32,796 bases of DNA from QAMX01 sp964448855. GTDB lineage: Bacteria; Bacillota; Clostridia; Oscillospirales; QAMX01. This document shows, in pieces, positions 1 through 7,718 of this stretch (positions are counted from its first letter, which is position 1; every line of letters begins with the position of its first letter). The stretch is from the NCBI GenBank assembly GCA_964448855.1, contig CAYUXI010000020.1, positions 1 through 32,796 of the forward strand, given 5' to 3'. A model generated the notes under the pieces. It was given only the letters and a program-made list of their open reading frames with translations. It was not told where the DNA came from and did no database searches. The position numbers and the translations under genes were made by a program.

Positions 1-104
1 GAAATTTTTTCGATTTTTTCTCGACCGTCTTTCAGGTGCCTTTTCGCTCGCTTCGTGACCAACGTCTTTGCCGTCTCACGAGGTTCACTCGCGAGTGCCT
101 GTAT

Positions 105-133
105 ATGATACTACATTTCTCGCCGTTTGTCAA
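105..133 (-). promoter_or_regulatory. Strong sigma-A promoter reading left out of the window
   Basis: On the minus strand a perfect -35 TTGACA (133-128) is followed after 17 bp by TATCAT (110-105). A-rich DNA lies just upstream, like an UP element. No gene starts within the remaining 100 bases. The transcribed stretch contains the palindrome CACTCGCGAGTG and ends in an A-rich tract at the window edge. This layout resembles the leader of a stable-RNA (rRNA or tRNA) operon, but the RNA itself would lie outside the window, so that identification is inference. Confidence 0.6.
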
Positions 134-231
134 CCCCCTTTTTCAAATTTTTCCTGTTTTTTCTCTGCTCACTTTTCTTCGACTCTCTCCCCTCTCTGAT
201 CTCTCTCCGATATTCAGGCTTAGATACGCAT

Positions 232-269
232 ACAGGGTTCCTCCCTATACTATTGGAGAGGAACCCTGT
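232..269. repeat. Perfect 12-bp inverted repeat downstream of pmbA
   Basis: ACAGGGTTCCTC (232-243) and GAGGAACCCTGT (258-269) are perfect reverse complements around a 14-nt loop. The hairpin begins about 30 bases past the pmbA stop. Neither strand carries a T-run after it, so it is not a standard intrinsic terminator. It could protect a 3' end or act as a factor-assisted terminator. Confidence 0.6.
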
Positions 270-297
270 GATGATCAAAGAGTGCTATTCGTTTGTC

Positions 298-1596
298 TTA
301 CGCTTGTCCGGAGATGGTCACACCTGTCATCCGCACCCACGGAAGAATGCTGGCACCATCGGCAATCCGTTCCTTCGAGACTGCGACGATATTTTTCAGC
401 ATTTCCGCGATGTTGCCGGTGATCATCGTTTCCGTGACAGCACCGACGATCTTCCCATTGCGAATGAGGAAGCTGTTTTTCGCGACAGAGGAGAAATCCC
501 CATTAGATGCAGGCTGGCCACCGGAAATCCGATTCAGGAGCAGGCCGTTCTCGACCGAAGCAATCATCTGCTCTAGCGGTGTATCGCCAGCATCGACCAC
601 ATAGTCATCGCCCGAATTCAGGCTGCGTTGCAGACCTGTTTTGGCTGCGCCGTAACGCGACAGGCAAAAATTCCGCAGAACGCCCTGTTCAATGATGGTC
701 ATGTCTTTGGCAACATATCCATCATCCGTCAATCGGCTGGCCGCTGGAATCTCCGGGGACTCCGGCATGGAGCGCCATGTCAGCAAATCAGAAGCGACCG
801 GCTGGTTCATCAAGTCCTTCCAAAGGCTGGTTCCGTCAATCAGAGAGCCATTGGAGAGGAAATTGCTCTGCGCAGTTCGCAGGAAATCACTCAAACAGGC
901 CGGTGTCACGATGAGGTCGCCCACGAATTTTCCGTCCAGTGTCTGCGGACGAATCTGTTCCTGCGCTTCCGCCAGCAGAGTGCGGAGCATTCCGCGCTCG
1001 ATCAATGGCGTTTCCAGATCGGTGAAATAGAAGCCGATATCCTGGAAGGAGGAGGTGAGCTCGCCTTCCTTGGCCATAAACATGGCTGAGAAAGAATAGT
1101 ACCCATTGGCATCATGCAGGCGCACGCCGTTCGTATTGCTGTAATGCAGATCAGAGCAGGCGTGTCCGACGGATACGGAGTCAAAGCTGATTTTTGGATA
1201 TTCGACCCGCACCGTTTCCAAGAAATCGTGCAGGAGGTTGTACAGCCGGTCGCGGTCGGCCGATGCGACCCCGCGGGAGAAGCTGGCGTTTTCCGTCCGT
1301 TCAGAAATGCCCTCGGCGGGATCGACAGGTGCGTGCTGAGCCGATTCCAGAGCCGCAGCCGCCGCTTCTGTGGCGGTGTCGGGTGTCAGTTCATTGGTGG
1401 AATAGATGCCCTTTTTCTGTCCCTGAATGGCTTTTGCGACGACCATATGGTTCAAGACGCTGCGCACCATGCTGATTTTTCCGGATTCATAGTAGATTTC
1501 CGTTGCGTTTCCTTCCGAAACAGAGCATTCGCCGAGGTCGGCGCCGCCGGTTGAGAGTGCTTGCAGAATCTCTTCCGAAGTTTTTGCACAGTCCAT
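298..1596 (-). CDS. pmbA: TldE/PmbA-family metalloprotease subunit
   Basis: This 432-residue protein is the PmbA/TldE-type partner of a TldD/TldE protease. In known systems the heterodimer degrades unfolded peptides and matures some modified peptides; TldD carries the metal site and TldE has none. Here there is no HExxxH motif, as expected. The C-terminal half has the family-like runs VGDLIVTPACLSDFL and ISGGQPASNGDFSSVAKN and ends in a metal-free beta-rich domain. Length is typical (about 430-450). It starts 24 bp after the tldD stop with an AGGAAGG ribosome site, so the two are co-transcribed. Assignment to the family is firm; the substrate is unknown. Confidence 0.9.
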   Translation of the reverse strand: MDCAKTSEEILQALSTGGADLGECSVSEGNATEIYYESGKISMVRSVLNHMVVAKAIQGQKKGIYSTNELTPDTATEAAAAALESAQHAPVDPAEGISERTENASFSRGVASADRDRLYNLLHDFLETVRVEYPKISFDSVSVGHACSDLHYSNTNGVRLHDANGYYSFSAMFMAKEGELTSSFQDIGFYFTDLETPLIERGMLRTLLAEAQEQIRPQTLDGKFVGDLIVTPACLSDFLRTAQSNFLSNGSLIDGTSLWKDLMNQPVASDLLTWRSMPESPEIPAASRLTDDGYVAKDMTIIEQGVLRNFCLSRYGAAKTGLQRSLNSGDDYVVDAGDTPLEQMIASVENGLLLNRISGGQPASNGDFSSVAKNSFLIRNGKIVGAVTETMITGNIAEMLKNIVAVSKERIADGASILPWVRMTGVTISGQA

Positions 1597-1620
1597 TATC
1601 TGTTTCCTTCCTTTCCCGGC

Positions 1621-3006
1621 TTATCGACCGCCGATATTCACCATTGCGCGGATGGCCGGGCCACCCGTTGCAACCGGAATCATCTGTTTTTTGCCGCACA
1701 TCCCCATGCTCCAGCGCAGGTCATCGCTGACCATATCGACGGTGTGGAGCATATCAAAGGCCACACCGGAAATCGTTGTGTCACGGAGTGCCCGTCCGAG
1801 CTTGCCATGGCGGATTTCATACCCCATGTTCACGCCGAACGTGAATTCGCCGGTGGCATCCGCCTGACCGTTGGACGTCCGGAGTAGGTAGTACCCGTCA
1901 TCCACAGAGGCGATCAGATCCTCCAGCCGGTCTTTGCCGGGCAGAATGCAGGTATTGCGCATCCGGATCAGCGGTTCGTCAGAGAAGGAGAAGGCACGGG
2001 CGTTCCCCTGCGGCTTATGGCCGAAGTGGGCGGCGGATTCCCGATTGTGCATATAGCCGGTCAGAACGCCGTTCTGAATCAGGACGGCATCCTCCGCCGG
2101 TGTGCCCTCATCGTCCACATAAACCGGGACGGGGCACGGTTTGCCCAGTGCGGTGTGAGCGAAGTCAACCATTGTCACCAGTTCGCTGGCGACCTGTTTG
2201 CCAAAGTAGGGGCCGCCGACCGAACCAGAGCGGACGAAGTCGGCTTCCACGGTATGGCCGACCGCTTCATGCGCCAGCATCCCGGCCAGGTCGGGGTGCA
2301 GAATGACCTGACGGCGTCCGGCGTCTGCGTAAATGCCTTCCCGCTTCTGCATAAGCTGTGTGTACAGTGTGTCAATGTCTTCGGCCAGATCCATGGGCTG
2401 ACGGAATTTCTCCCGGAAGGTGCCGTAGACGCTGAACGGCTGGTACAGCTCGACCGGCGTTCCGTCACTGGCTTCCACCGTCAGCTGCAGACCGACTGAG
2501 CTGCGCGGAACAATCGAATGCGACCGCACGCCGTCGGTGGTGTAGAGCAGCTTTTCCATACCCAGGCAGCTCGCCATCACATAGCGGCTGATCAGGTTGG
2601 GGTATTTTTGGGCAATCCATGCATCGAGCTTGGACAGAAAGGCAATGATTTCCTTCTGCGACGTGCTGTCCTCTGCATCCATCCCGTCTTCCCGCTGGAA
2701 CGGTGCAAACGGCGTCCGTCTCGGCTGATTCAAATGCTCATGTGCATCGAGGAAGGTTGCATTTTCTTCCGCGGAGGCAACGACTTCCGCAATAATCTCC
2801 GGTGTCCAGCCGGCAGAGGATGCAAACCCGTAGGCACCGTTTTTGATGACGCGGGCTGAAAATCCCTTGCGGGATGTCGCAACATTGGAAATCATCGTGC
2901 CGTTCAGAAATGCGACGCCGCGCTGCGTATTGCACTGGGCGCGAAGTTCCGCATCGGTTGAGAATCCATGGCATTTGAGAAATTCACCAGTAAAATCCTG
3001 TAAGAT
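1621..3006 (-). CDS. tldD: TldD-family zinc metalloprotease, apparently with a non-canonical start
   Basis: TldD is the catalytic subunit of the TldD/TldE peptidase. The metal site is visible as HEAVGH (HExxxH, in LAHEAVGHTVEADF). The first ATG in frame (2895) lies inside the N-terminal domain: upstream codons still read family-like protein (TDAELRAQCNTQRGVAFLNG). Going further up, the frame stays open to a TGA at 3015-3013 with no ATG, GTG or TTG. A GGAG ribosome site (3019-3016) sits 9 nt before an ATC codon (3006-3004) that would give MLQDFTGEF, about 461 residues, the usual family size. Either an AUC start is used, or the assembly or gene has a frameshift near the TTTT at about 2993-2996. 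The minimal unambiguous frame is 1621-2895. Co-transcribed with pmbA. Confidence 0.88.
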   Translation of the reverse strand: MLQDFTGEFLKCHGFSTDAELRAQCNTQRGVAFLNGTMISNVATSRKGFSARVIKNGAYGFASSAGWTPEIIAEVVASAEENATFLDAHEHLNQPRRTPFAPFQREDGMDAEDSTSQKEIIAFLSKLDAWIAQKYPNLISRYVMASCLGMEKLLYTTDGVRSHSIVPRSSVGLQLTVEASDGTPVELYQPFSVYGTFREKFRQPMDLAEDIDTLYTQLMQKREGIYADAGRRQVILHPDLAGMLAHEAVGHTVEADFVRSGSVGGPYFGKQVASELVTMVDFAHTALGKPCPVPVYVDDEGTPAEDAVLIQNGVLTGYMHNRESAAHFGHKPQGNARAFSFSDEPLIRMRNTCILPGKDRLEDLIASVDDGYYLLRTSNGQADATGEFTFGVNMGYEIRHGKLGRALRDTTISGVAFDMLHTVDMVSDDLRWSMGMCGKKQMIPVATGGPAIRAMVNIGGR

Positions 3007-3064
3007 AAGTATTCACTCCAATCCATTTATCTAAATGAAAAACAGAATGCTTTCCACTAAGAAT

Positions 3065-3093
3065 AGTATACTCTGTTTGAAAACGGAAATCAA
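3065..3093 (-). promoter_or_regulatory. Promoter of the tldD-pmbA operon
   Basis: On the minus strand TTGATT (3093-3088), a 17-bp spacer, then TATACT (3070-3065). It lies about 50 bp upstream of the tldD ribosome site and is divergent from the promoter of the flavoprotein gene. Confidence 0.65.
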
Positions 3094-3101
3094 GTCCTGC
3101 C

Positions 3102-3130
3102 TTGCGTTTTGTGGCAAAATCGGATATAAT
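3102..3130 (+). promoter_or_regulatory. Promoter of the thioredoxin-reductase-like gene
   Basis: A perfect -10 TATAAT (3125-3130) lies 17 bp after a weak -35 TTGCGT (3102-3107), about 47 bp upstream of the start codon at 3177. Confidence 0.6.
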
Positions 3131-3176
3131 ATGGAACAGGATGTAATGGATTCAATGAGAGGTTGGAAAATAAACC

Positions 3177-4055
3177 ATGGAAAAAAGTGATTTGCTGATT
3201 CTCGGCGCCGGCGCTGCCGGGCTGTCGGCGGCTTTGTATGCGGTGCGCGCCGGGCTGTCCACAACGGTCGTCTGGTTGGACGGCGGTGCGCTCAGTCGTG
3301 CCGTGCGGATTGAAAATTATTTTGGCTTTTCCGAGCCGGTCAGCGGTGCATCGCTGCAGCTGGCGACACTGGACAATCTGCGGCGGCTGGGCTGTCGGCT
3401 GGTTTCCGGCGAAGTCGTATCGATCGACTGGGCGGATGCGGGCTTTCTGTCGATTTTGTCGGACGGTACGGAGGAGCAGAGCCGCGCTGTCCTGTTGGCG
3501 ACCGGGAAGCCGGTTGCCCTGCCCAAAATCCCCGGTCTGGCCGCGCTGGACGGTCATGGTGTTTCGCACTGTGCGGTCTGTGACGGGTTCTTTTACCGTG
3601 GAAAGCGCACGGCGGTGCTCGGAAACGGCCCCTATGCGTTATCGGAAGCGCAGGTGCTGTTGCCGCTCGCTTCCTCCGTCACGCTGTTGACAGACGGTGC
3701 GCCGCTCACGGACGTGCCGCAAACACCCGGTCTGGAGATCATCACGCAGAAAATTCAGTCCGTTTCCGGAGCCGATCGCCTGACTGGCATCACGCTGGCA
3801 GACGGAACCGAGCGACCGATGGATGGCCTGTTTGTGGCCAACGGTACGGCGGGTGCGCTGGATTTCGCCGCCCACCTCGGCATCGTCCGTCAGAACGGTG
3901 CGATAGCGGTGGACGCCTCCGGCATGACCAATATCCCCGGCATCTTCGCAGCAGGCGACTGTCTGGGTGCGCCGTTTCAGGTCTCCGTTTCGGTCGGCCG
4001 GGGCTGCGTTGCCGCTCTGGGTGCCATCGAGTATCTGCGTCAGCATTCGAAATAA
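3177..4055 (+). CDS. Thioredoxin-reductase-like FAD flavoprotein
   Basis: A 292-residue class-II pyridine-nucleotide-disulfide-oxidoreductase-like protein. An N-terminal FAD Rossmann motif GAGAAG (10-15), a redox-active CAVC at 132-135 and a C-terminal FAD motif GIFAAGDC (255-262) match thioredoxin reductases, which reduce thioredoxin. The central domain is odd: the usual NADPH loop GGGDSA reads GNGPYA (149-154), and the HRRxxxR motif that binds the NADPH phosphate is absent (the strand reads VTLLTDGAPL). Loss of both motifs is known in ferredoxin-dependent flavin thioredoxin reductases of clostridia, so the electron donor may be ferredoxin rather than NADPH (inference). It is a single gene with its own promoter and a hairpin downstream; no thioredoxin gene is adjacent. 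Confidence 0.85.
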   Translation: MEKSDLLILGAGAAGLSAALYAVRAGLSTTVVWLDGGALSRAVRIENYFGFSEPVSGASLQLATLDNLRRLGCRLVSGEVVSIDWADAGFLSILSDGTEEQSRAVLLATGKPVALPKIPGLAALDGHGVSHCAVCDGFFYRGKRTAVLGNGPYALSEAQVLLPLASSVTLLTDGAPLTDVPQTPGLEIITQKIQSVSGADRLTGITLADGTERPMDGLFVANGTAGALDFAAHLGIVRQNGAIAVDASGMTNIPGIFAAGDCLGAPFQVSVSVGRGCVAALGAIEYLRQHSK

Positions 4056-4063
4056 TCACCATG

Positions 4064-4088
4064 AGCCGCCCATCGGGGCGGCTTTTCG
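4064..4088 (+). terminator. Hairpin terminator after the flavoprotein gene
   Basis: AGCCGCC (4064-4070) pairs with GGCGGCT (4077-4083) over a 6-nt loop and is followed by a short T-run (TTTTCG). It starts 8 bases after the stop codon. A similar GCCGCC/GGCGGC hairpin follows the first solute-binding gene. Confidence 0.6.
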
Positions 4089-4103
4089 CTGTCCATCAGA
4101 CGA

Positions 4104-4127
4104 ATTGTGAACGGATTTGTTCACAAT
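4104..4127. promoter_or_regulatory. Perfect operator-like palindrome upstream of the first solute-binding gene
   Basis: ATTGTGAAC and GTTCACAAT are perfect inverted repeats separated by 6 bp. The site lies 68 bp upstream of the -35 box at 4196, a position suiting an activator or an upstream operator. The matching place before the second copy (5853-5876) keeps the left arm exactly but only 5 of 9 bases in the right arm. The binding protein is not known. Confidence 0.5.
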
Positions 4128-4195
4128 CACCAAGCAGAATTCCTCCGTCCAGCTTTTTCATATGCAGTCGTTTTTCATGTTAACATCTTGAATTC

Positions 4196-4224
4196 TTGAC
4201 ATCTTTTTCAAGAGATGGTATACT
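4196..4224 (+). promoter_or_regulatory. Consensus promoter of the first solute-binding gene
   Basis: TTGACA (4196-4201), 17-bp spacer, TATACT (4219-4224), about 60 bp before the start codon at 4284. It aligns with the promoter at 5945-5973, showing that promoter and gene were duplicated together. Confidence 0.8.
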
Positions 4225-4283
4225 GATACAGGAGCGGTCGATTCGTTTTGACCGGTTTCAAAGAAGAGATGGAGGTATTGTCT

Positions 4284-5774
4284 ATGAAACACAGCGCACG
4301 ATTTTTATCCCTGCTGCTGGCTGTCCTGATGCTTGCGGTTTGCTTTACCGCCTGCAAGAGTGACGACCAGAACGACCCGAAAACCGACAACCAGAGTCCG
4401 GATCTTTCACAGACAGATTCCTGGACAGATGACCAATGGCTGGCCTATGAACAGTCGCTCGATTTTGGCGGCGAAACGTTCACACTGACGGCCACCTACA
4501 AGCAGGTCACCTGTCGAAAACCGGACACAGAAAACCCGACCCTGATCGATACGGAAATGGATGAGCTGTTCCGTCAACTGGAAAAAGACTTGAACATCGT
4601 CATCAACGTCACCGATGCGGTCAGTGTTGACCCTGAAGATTTGGCTACCTATATCATGGGCGGCGACAGCCCGGCCGATATTTATGACCAGCGCCCGCAG
4701 AACTGGCTCTCCTATGCGGCGCAGGGTGCATTGTTTGACTGGGGCAGCGACGAAGCCAAGAGCTACGGCGTCAACGTCAACAACGAGAAGCTCTTCTGGC
4801 AGGACTGGACGCACGCATGGGACATCAAGGGTGCCACCTACGGCGTTCGTTATGCGTCGAAGTTCTATCCGCCTGAGGCCGGTTGGATTATGCTATATAA
4901 TGAAGATTTGTTGGCAGCAAATGGCATTTCCAACCTGGAGGAGAAGGTTCGCAGCGGCGAATGGACGTGGGACTACTTCCTCGAATGCGCCAAGGCCTGT
5001 ACGAAGGATGATGACGGCGACGGCGTCCCGGATACATACGGGATCTCGACCGGCTATGCGGCCTACGGTGAAGAGGTCGTAGCAGGCGGTGCCATGATCA
5101 CCAAGGAGCAGGACGGCCGATTCGTCTGCACACTGAATACCCCGGAAGTGATTGAGGGGCTGAACTTCCTCGTGCAGCAGAAGCAGAGCGGTGCCATTAT
5201 GCCGGGTGTCGGTTCGGACAAAGCCGCCGGTGTCGGATATGACGACGGGCATCTGGCCTTCACCGACGGGAAGGTCGCCTTCCTGTACACCGAGCTCCGC
5301 ATCATTGCGAAAAAGGCCTACAACGCAGATGCCTACGGGATGCGCCAGACCGAAGTCACCTGGGGCGTGCTGCCGATTCCGGTCAAGGCGGGCGAGCCCT
5401 ATCGCAACATCATCGGCAACCACGACCTGGATATCATGCTGATGACAAACAAGCACCGCGATTTCGCCGTCAAGGTCTATGCGGCGTTTGCACGCCGTCA
5501 GAACGACGTCAACTGGAAGGACTGCGTTGCTGAATCCTATCTCCAGGATCCGAACGACGAAAACAAAGCGGACATTCTCGCCAATTACGTGATCCCAAAC
5601 GTCACCGCCAACTGGCAGTGGGCCACCGGCGATGCCAACGGGCTCTACCGGAAAGAAGTGGTTTATCCGCTGTATGACGACAATGCATCCCCCGCCAACG
5701 TTGCGGAAAACGTTGCGCCGAAGATTCAGGCGCTGCTGGATGCTCTGCCGACCTTTGAAGAGACGAATTATTAA
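4284..5774 (+). CDS. ABC transporter solute-binding lipoprotein, copy 1
   Basis: A 496-residue lipoprotein of the extracellular solute-binding protein family 1 type, expected to sit on the outer face of the membrane and hand a solute, probably an oligosaccharide, to an ABC permease. The start at 4284 (MKHSARF) is chosen because GGAGG lies 8 nt upstream; an in-frame ATG at 4248 has no such site. A hydrophobic signal of about 20 residues ends in a lipobox (FTAC). An Asp-rich loop DDDGDGVPDTYG looks calcium-binding. It is most alike the next gene: the mid-region (NVNNEKLF, YGVRYASKFYPPEAGW) is nearly identical, while the 60 residues after the acidic linker differ. No permease or ATPase is adjacent, so it is an orphan binding protein whose ligand is unknown. 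Confidence 0.88.
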   Translation: MKHSARFLSLLLAVLMLAVCFTACKSDDQNDPKTDNQSPDLSQTDSWTDDQWLAYEQSLDFGGETFTLTATYKQVTCRKPDTENPTLIDTEMDELFRQLEKDLNIVINVTDAVSVDPEDLATYIMGGDSPADIYDQRPQNWLSYAAQGALFDWGSDEAKSYGVNVNNEKLFWQDWTHAWDIKGATYGVRYASKFYPPEAGWIMLYNEDLLAANGISNLEEKVRSGEWTWDYFLECAKACTKDDDGDGVPDTYGISTGYAAYGEEVVAGGAMITKEQDGRFVCTLNTPEVIEGLNFLVQQKQSGAIMPGVGSDKAAGVGYDDGHLAFTDGKVAFLYTELRIIAKKAYNADAYGMRQTEVTWGVLPIPVKAGEPYRNIIGNHDLDIMLMTNKHRDFAVKVYAAFARRQNDVNWKDCVAESYLQDPNDENKADILANYVIPNVTANWQWATGDANGLYRKEVVYPLYDDNASPANVAENVAPKIQALLDALPTFEETNY

Positions 5775-5807
5775 CGCAGGACAAGATTTCGGCATCATTT
5801 GAAGCAG

Positions 5808-5837
5808 CCAAAAGCCGCCCTCCGGGGCGGCTTTTGG
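5808..5837 (+). terminator. Hairpin between the two solute-binding genes
   Basis: CCAAAAGCCGCC (5808-5819) and GGCGGCTTTTGG (5826-5837) form a perfect 12-bp stem with a 6-nt loop, 34 bp after the stop of copy 1. The T-run is inside the stem rather than after it, so termination strength is uncertain. Its core matches the hairpin after the flavoprotein gene. Confidence 0.55.
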
Positions 5838-5944
5838 CGTTGAATCCGTCAAATTGTGAACGTATTTGGTAATAGTGACCAAGTAGACCAGCTTTCAAAA
5901 TGACTTTCATATTCACTCGGATTCAAAGTTAATATCTCTAATTC

Positions 5945-5973
5945 TTGACACTTTTGACAGATAATGATATAAT
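5945..5973 (+). promoter_or_regulatory. Perfect consensus promoter of the second solute-binding gene
   Basis: TTGACA (5945-5950), a 17-bp spacer and TATAAT (5968-5973), 62 bp before the start codon at 6036. This is a full match to the sigma-A consensus and slightly stronger than the promoter of copy 1. Confidence 0.85.
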
Positions 5974-6035
5974 AGAGGCTGTGAGGTACAGAAGAATGCT
6001 CGGCTGCACTGAAAAAAATTTTGGAGGTATTGTCT

Positions 6036-7505
6036 ATGAAACGCAGCGCACGAATCCTATCCCTGCTGCTGGCTGTCCTGATGCTTGCTGTATGCTTTGC
6101 GGCCTGCAAAAGCGACGACCAGAACGACCCGAAAAATGACGACCAGAACCTGGATCTTACGCAGACAGATTCCTGGACGGATGACCAATGGTTAGCCTAC
6201 GAACAATCGCTTGATTTTGGTGGCCAGACGTTTACGCTGATGTCCCATCAGGCATTCCGCCGTTCTCCGAGTCTGGAAGACCCGACCCTGATCGACACGG
6301 AAATGGACGAACTGTTCCGTCAGCTGGAGCAGGATCTGAATATCGTCATCAACGTGATTGATACCGCCTCCCCCACCGCTGAGAACATTGCTCTCTGGGT
6401 CACAGGTGGCGAGAACCCCGCTGACATTTACGAACACCGCCCGGCGCACTGGCTGCAGTATGCCGCGAAGGGTGCCCTCTTTAACTGGGGCAGTGAAGAA
6501 GCCAAGAGCTATGGCGTCAACGTCAACAATGAAAAGCTCTTCTATCAGCCGTGGACCCACGCATGGGATGTCAAGGGCGCAACCTACGGCGTCCGCTACG
6601 CATCCAAGTTCTATCCGCCGGAAGCTGGCTGGATTATGCTGTACAATGAAGACCTGCTGGCCGCCAACGGCATTTCCGATCTGGAAGAAAGAGTCCGCAA
6701 TGGCGAATGGACATGGGATTACTTCCTCGAATGCGCCAAAGCCTGCACCAAGGACGTTGACGCAGACGGCATCCCGGATACATGGGGCATTGCCACGGGC
6801 TATGCAGGCTATGGTGAAGAAGTCGTCGCCGGCGGCGGCAACATCGTCACAATGACCGACGGCAGGCTGACCTGCACACTGAACACCCCGGCCTCGCTGG
6901 AAGGTCTGACCTTCATGTCGCAGATGGCCAGCAGCGGCTATGTCATGCAGAACGCAGACGACCAGAATATTGGCTACGGCGAAGGCCACACCGGCTTTGC
7001 AGCCGGTGAAGTCGCATTCCTGTACACCGAGCTCCGCATCCTCGCCACGAAGGGCTATTCGGATGAATTCGGTATGCGCAAGACAGAAGTGACCTGGGGC
7101 ATCCTGCCGGTTCCGGTCAAGGCTGGCGAACCGTACCGCAACATCATCGGCAACCACGACTCCGACTTTATGCTGATGACCAACCAGAACCGTGAATTCT
7201 CCGTCAAGGTGTATGCCGCATTTGCCCGTCGCCAGAACGACGTCAACTGGAAAGACTGCGTCGCTGATGCATACCTGCAGGATCCGAACGACGAAGGCAA
7301 GGCTGACATCCTGATCAACTACGTTCTGCCGAACGTCACCGCGAACTATCAGTGGTGCGCCAACGAAGTGAACAACCTGTACCGGAAAGAAGTCGTTTTC
7401 CCGCTCTTTGACGAAAACGCTTCCCCGACGGCACTGGCCGAAGCAGTTTCCGCAAAGATTCAGGCCGAACTCGACAGATACGACGATTTCCCCTCTGCGA
7501 ACTAA
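6036..7505 (+). CDS. ABC transporter solute-binding lipoprotein, copy 2
   Basis: A 489-residue paralogue of the preceding gene with the same layout: signal sequence with lipobox (FAAC), an Asp/Gln/Asn-rich linker, then a two-lobed family-1 solute-binding fold with a D-rich loop (DVDADGIPDTWG). The start at 6036 has GGAGG 8 nt upstream. Blocks such as IDTEMDELFRQLE, YGVRYASKFYPPEAGW and KAGEPYRNIIGNHD are shared almost unchanged. Differences cluster after LDFGGQTFTL, around residues 95-120, and in the segment after LNTP, which suggests altered ligand choice (inference). With its own promoter and terminator it can be controlled separately from copy 1. No transporter partners are in the window. 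Confidence 0.88.
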   Translation: MKRSARILSLLLAVLMLAVCFAACKSDDQNDPKNDDQNLDLTQTDSWTDDQWLAYEQSLDFGGQTFTLMSHQAFRRSPSLEDPTLIDTEMDELFRQLEQDLNIVINVIDTASPTAENIALWVTGGENPADIYEHRPAHWLQYAAKGALFNWGSEEAKSYGVNVNNEKLFYQPWTHAWDVKGATYGVRYASKFYPPEAGWIMLYNEDLLAANGISDLEERVRNGEWTWDYFLECAKACTKDVDADGIPDTWGIATGYAGYGEEVVAGGGNIVTMTDGRLTCTLNTPASLEGLTFMSQMASSGYVMQNADDQNIGYGEGHTGFAAGEVAFLYTELRILATKGYSDEFGMRKTEVTWGILPVPVKAGEPYRNIIGNHDSDFMLMTNQNREFSVKVYAAFARRQNDVNWKDCVADAYLQDPNDEGKADILINYVLPNVTANYQWCANEVNNLYRKEVVFPLFDENASPTALAEAVSAKIQAELDRYDDFPSAN

Positions 7506-7553
7506 ACTGCACAGAGGCTGACGTCTGAACCCGTTCAGCTGAAACAGCATACC

Positions 7554-7597
7554 AAGCCCCGATCTTTGACCCTCTGTCAAGGATCGGGGCTTTTTTT
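7554..7597 (+). terminator. Intrinsic terminator after the second solute-binding gene
   Basis: AAGCCCCGATC (7554-7564) pairs with GATCGGGGCTT; the inner TTGAC/GTCAA extends the stem, and a run of T follows (7591-7597). A strong rho-independent terminator. Confidence 0.9.
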
Positions 7598-7640
7598 GAG
7601 AAAACAAGGCGTGGTTGGTTGATGCACCGCTATTTTTCTA

Positions 7641-7669
7641 TTGAAAAAGGCGGGAAAGATGAGTATAAT
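7641..7669 (+). promoter_or_regulatory. Promoter of the GatZ/KbaZ-like gene
   Basis: TTGAAA (7641-7646), 17-bp spacer, TATAAT (7664-7669), about 50 bp upstream of the ATG at 7719. Confidence 0.75.
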
Positions 7670-7718
7670 ATATAGATAGAAGCGAACGACACAGACCGAC
7701 GAAGAAAGAGGCGAAGAC

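Noticed and set aside
4104..4127. CRP or lac-type operator
   Set aside because: TGTGA and TCACA are present but 10 bp apart rather than 6, and the LacI-family central CG is missing; only a generic palindrome can be claimed.
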